A DNA stretch of 9,604 bases from Bacteroidetes bacterium UBA1952 (GTDB lineage: Bacteria > Bacteroidota > Bacteroidia > Chitinophagales > Chitinophagaceae), in NCBI GenBank assembly GCA_002336725.1, contig DDEO01000141.1:1-9604 (forward strand). Reading direction: 5' to 3'. The notes under the pieces were generated by a model. That model had not been told where the DNA came from. It ran no database searches and saw only the letters and a program-made list of their open reading frames with translations. Positions 7,537 through 9,604 of this stretch are shown here, in pieces (the first letter of the stretch is position 1; the number at the start of each line of letters is the position of its first letter). The position numbers and the translations under genes were made by a program.

Positions 7537-7567
7537 CTTTCTTATTGTCGGGCGAAATTTCCGGAAA

Positions 7568-9466
7568 TTACTTGCCGGCTTCGTCTTCTGCTTTTTTCAG
7601 CTTGTCTTTGAGCGCAGCCAGGGCACCGAGGTCGCCGAGGGTAGGCTTTTCTACTTTCTGCTGAATGTTTTTCACCGTCTTTTTGGTTTCTTCCGAAACA
7701 GCGCGGGCTTCTTTCTTCACGGCTTCGCGCTCTTCGGCTTTTTCCTGCTCCCAGATGCGGCTGTGCGAAACCACGATACGCTTGTCGTTGCGGTCGAATT
7801 CAATCACCACAAACTGCGCCGTGTCGTCCATACCGATAGTGCCGCCGTCTTCCTTGCGCAGGTGGCGCGTCGGAGCAAAGGCTTCGAGACCGTATTGGAG
7901 TTGTACGCTTGCGCCTTTGTCGTCCTTGCGGATAACGTGGCCTTCGTGGGTAGAGCCAATCGGGAAGATAGTTTCAAAAGTGTTCCACGGATCGTCTTCG
8001 GTTTGCTTGTGTCCGAGGGAGAGTTTGCGGGCATCTTTGTCCACCGAAAGCACCATCACGTCGATTTCGTCGCCGGCTTTGGTAAATTCGCTTGGGTGAT
8101 TGAAGCGTTTAGTCCACGACAGGTCGGAGATGTGAATCATGCCGCCGATGCCTTTGTCGAGTTCTACGAATACACCGTATGGAGTGAGGTTTTTCACCGT
8201 GCCTTTGTGGCGGGTGTCCACACCGTAGGTATCTTCAATAACTTCCCATGGATCTTCGGTGAGCTGCTTGATAGAGAGGCTCATCTTGCGCTCGTCGCGG
8301 TCGAGGGTAACGATTTTAGCATCGTATTCTTCGCCCACTTTGAAGTATTCCTTGGCGTTCACCGGCTGCGAGCTCCAGGTGATTTCCGAAACGTGTACGA
8401 GGCCTTCTACACCCGGCGTGATTTCCAGGAAAGCGCCGTAGTCTTCGATGTTCACCACTTTGCCGCGAACGGTAGAGCCTTCCTGAATGGCCGGATCGAG
8501 GTTGTCCCACGGATGCGGAGTCAGTTGCTTCAGGCCCAGGGAGATGCGCTTCTTCTCGTCGTCGAAGTCGAGCACCACCACGTTGAGTTTCTGGCCGTTG
8601 GTGAGCACTTCGCTCGGGTGCTGTACGCGGCCCCAGCTGATGTCGGTGATATAGAGGAGACCGTCCACGCCGCCCAGGTCGATAAAGGCACCGAAGTCGG
8701 TAACATTCTTAACAGTGCCTTCGAGTACCTGACCTTTCTCAAGCTGTCCGATGATAACGGAGCGTTGTGCTTCGAGGTCAGATTCGATGAGGGCTTTGTG
8801 GGAAACAACGGCATTGCGGATCTGCTCGTTGATTTTCACCACTTTAAAGTCCATGGTTTTGCCCACATACTGATCGTAATCCGTTACCGGTTTTACGTCG
8901 ATTTGGGAGCCGGGCAGGAAGGTTTCCAGACCGTTTACATCTACAATCAGGCCACCCTTTGTTTTGGAAGTGATGGTACCGGTAACGATTTCGCCGGTTT
9001 TGTGTACTTCCACAATTTTCTCCCAGGCACGCGTGATGCGGGCTTGTTTGCGGCTGAGGTTCAGGTTGCCCTGGCGATCTTCTTTTTCTACCACCATCAC
9101 TTCCACCTCGTCGCCGATTTTCAGGCCTTGTTGGTCGCGGAATTCGTTGAAAGAAATCAGGCCATCACTTTTGAAACCGATATTCAGTACCACGTCGGTC
9201 TTGGTCATACCTACCACGGTGCCTTTGATCAGTTCACCATCGGTGATGGAAACAAAAGTAGCGTCGTACACTTTGTCGTACTTGGCTTTTTCGTCAGAAG
9301 CATAGGCCGAAACATTGCGTTTGTCGATGCTCCAGTCGAAGTCGTCGTGCGCAGTAGCGACAACGGGCTCAGGTGCTTTTGTTGTCGCTGCAGGGGCTTC
9401 TGCTGGCGCAGCGGCTCCCTCCTGTTCATCAGCGTTTAGTTGTTTTACAAAAATGTTTTGAAACAT
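7568..9466 (-). CDS. rpsA: 30S ribosomal protein S1
   Basis: Ribosomal protein S1 binds the leaders of mRNAs and helps bring them to the 30S subunit. The 632-residue product carries six S1 (OB-fold) RNA-binding domains at about 78-140, 158-224, 243-313, 329-401, 416-487 and 503-570. The central ones show textbook signatures such as GTVKNVTDFGAFIDLGGVDG with LLYITDISW, and GKVVNIEDYGAFLEI with GLVHVSEITW. The repeats close with the DPW...L and KxSLxxKQ pattern. An Ala/Glu/Pro-rich N-terminal tail (about 10-40) and a charged Lys/Glu-rich C-terminal tail (571-632) flank the domains, making it longer than the 557-residue E. coli protein. The ATG at 9466 follows an A-rich leader with no Shine-Dalgarno sequence, as is common in this phylum. 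It has its own -7 box and a strong terminator, so it is probably monocistronic. Unlike its neighbours it contains no TTTCCGGAAA site. Confidence 0.97.
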   Translation of the reverse strand: MFQNIFVKQLNADEQEGAAAPAEAPAATTKAPEPVVATAHDDFDWSIDKRNVSAYASDEKAKYDKVYDATFVSITDGELIKGTVVGMTKTDVVLNIGFKSDGLISFNEFRDQQGLKIGDEVEVMVVEKEDRQGNLNLSRKQARITRAWEKIVEVHKTGEIVTGTITSKTKGGLIVDVNGLETFLPGSQIDVKPVTDYDQYVGKTMDFKVVKINEQIRNAVVSHKALIESDLEAQRSVIIGQLEKGQVLEGTVKNVTDFGAFIDLGGVDGLLYITDISWGRVQHPSEVLTNGQKLNVVVLDFDDEKKRISLGLKQLTPHPWDNLDPAIQEGSTVRGKVVNIEDYGAFLEITPGVEGLVHVSEITWSSQPVNAKEYFKVGEEYDAKIVTLDRDERKMSLSIKQLTEDPWEVIEDTYGVDTRHKGTVKNLTPYGVFVELDKGIGGMIHISDLSWTKRFNHPSEFTKAGDEIDVMVLSVDKDARKLSLGHKQTEDDPWNTFETIFPIGSTHEGHVIRKDDKGASVQLQYGLEAFAPTRHLRKEDGGTIGMDDTAQFVVIEFDRNDKRIVVSHSRIWEQEKAEEREAVKKEARAVSEETKKTVKNIQQKVEKPTLGDLGALAALKDKLKKAEDEAGK

Positions 9467-9474
9467 GTTGTTTT

Positions 9475-9493
9475 CCCGATGGTTTTATTCGGG
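9475..9493 (-). promoter_or_regulatory. Small hairpin in the rpsA leader
   Basis: In the rpsA leader, CCCGA (9493-9489) can pair with TCGGG (9479-9475) around a nine-base A-rich loop. The stem ends eight bases before the start codon. It is short and may be incidental, but its place next to the ribosome entry site could allow S1 to control its own synthesis, as known for E. coli rpsA. Confidence 0.3.
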
Positions 9494-9497
9494 GCAG

Positions 9498-9505
9498 CAA
9501 AGGTA
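9498..9505 (-). promoter_or_regulatory. rpsA promoter -7 element (TACCTTTG)
   Basis: The reverse-strand TACCTTTG, followed by C, is a perfect match to the Bacteroidota TAnnTTTG -7 consensus. It lies 31 bases upstream of the rpsA ATG and would give a leader of about 25 bases. The -33 region, about 19 bases further upstream, is C-rich and does not show a TTG/TTTG box. Confidence 0.65.
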
Positions 9506-9580
9506 CGGAAAAAGGGGGTTGAGAGGAGGGTTTCGGGGGGCTTTTTTGTCTTTGAGCGTGCTTTGTTTCGCTAGGAGCCG

Positions 9581-9594
9581 TTTCTCGCAGAGAC
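9581..9594. repeat. Partial copy of the TTTCTCGCAGAGAC array unit at the right edge
   Basis: The 14-mer TTTCTCGCAGAGAC is identical to the start of the fourth array module at 1801-1814. It lies upstream of the rpsA promoter and continues as CGCGGGGGAA to the window edge, so a second array may start or decay here. The rest of 9506-9580 shows only G- and T-rich runs without a gene. Confidence 0.6.
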
Positions 9595-9604
9595 CGCGGG
9601 GGAA

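Larger units (their letters stand above)
164..7567. repeat. Dispersed highly iterated palindrome TTTCCGGAAA, 18 exact copies
   Basis: Exact copies start at 164, 523, 581, 1648, 1702, 1765, 1846, 2619, 3056, 3513, 4401, 4614, 5541, 6651, 6834, 6910, 7072 and 7558. Single-mismatch copies start at 1546, 2181, 2290, 4361, 5655 and 7091. A given 10-mer is expected about 0.01 times in a window this size with equal base use, so the excess is on the order of two-thousandfold. Six exact copies are intergenic, two are in the oxidoreductase gene and ten in the peptidase gene; none is in rpsA. The sequence is perfectly self-complementary without a loop, so it is more likely to be a DNA-level site (for binding, methylation or repair) than an RNA hairpin. 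The core TCCGGA contains CCGG, a common methyltransferase target. The span given covers the whole dispersed set. Confidence 0.93.

Noticed and set aside
164..7567. TTTCCGGAAA sites as rho-independent terminators or simple transcription factor operators
   Set aside because: The palindrome has no loop and mostly lies inside coding sequence in all three frames, which fits neither terminators nor promoter operators.
7763..9439. A 558-codon open frame opposite rpsA
   Set aside because: It is entirely antisense to an unambiguous ribosomal protein S1 gene. Its length follows from the biased codon use of rpsA, and it shows no domain of its own.

Overview
The window looks like a chromosomal segment of a member of the Bacteroidota. 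Three signs support this. The large peptidase ends in a type IX secretion (T9SS) type A sorting domain. A TAnnTTTG-type -7 promoter box sits upstream of rpsA. No gene has a convincing Shine-Dalgarno sequence. I cannot name the genus; a Saprospiria/Chitinophagia-type organism with balanced GC content would fit.

Layout from left to right. Bases 1-347 hold no gene I can support. A forward gene (348-1628) encodes an FAD-dependent oxidoreductase of the geranylgeranyl reductase family and has no ATG start. A 413-bp gap between convergent genes (1629-2041) is packed with short repeats. A very large reverse-strand gene (7339 down to 2042) encodes a secreted 1765-residue subtilisin-like (KP-43-type) serine peptidase with a signal peptide, a catalytic Asp/His/Ser triad, a series of beta-sandwich-like modules and a T9SS sorting domain. 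A 228-bp gap (7340-7567) carries the rpsA terminator and a 28-bp perfect palindrome. The reverse-strand gene 9466-7568 is rpsA (ribosomal protein S1), with a short leader, a small hairpin and a -7 promoter box. The right edge starts to show the same repeat seen in the 1629-2041 gap. The three genes have no evident common pathway: one is core translation, one a secreted peptidase, one lipid or quinone redox chemistry. The terminator after rpsA suggests the two reverse-strand genes are separate transcription units.

The most striking signal is not a gene. The 10-bp palindrome TTTCCGGAAA occurs exactly 18 times, plus six single-mismatch copies, where about 0.01 would be expected by chance. It lies in intergenic DNA and inside two genes, in all three reading frames, but never inside rpsA. 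Between the convergent genes, four copies form a composite array in which each palindrome is preceded by 1, 2, 3 and then 5 units of an 8-mer close to CGCAGAGA. This behaves like a highly iterated palindrome, comparable in style to cyanobacterial HIP1, and I do not recognise it as a described element.
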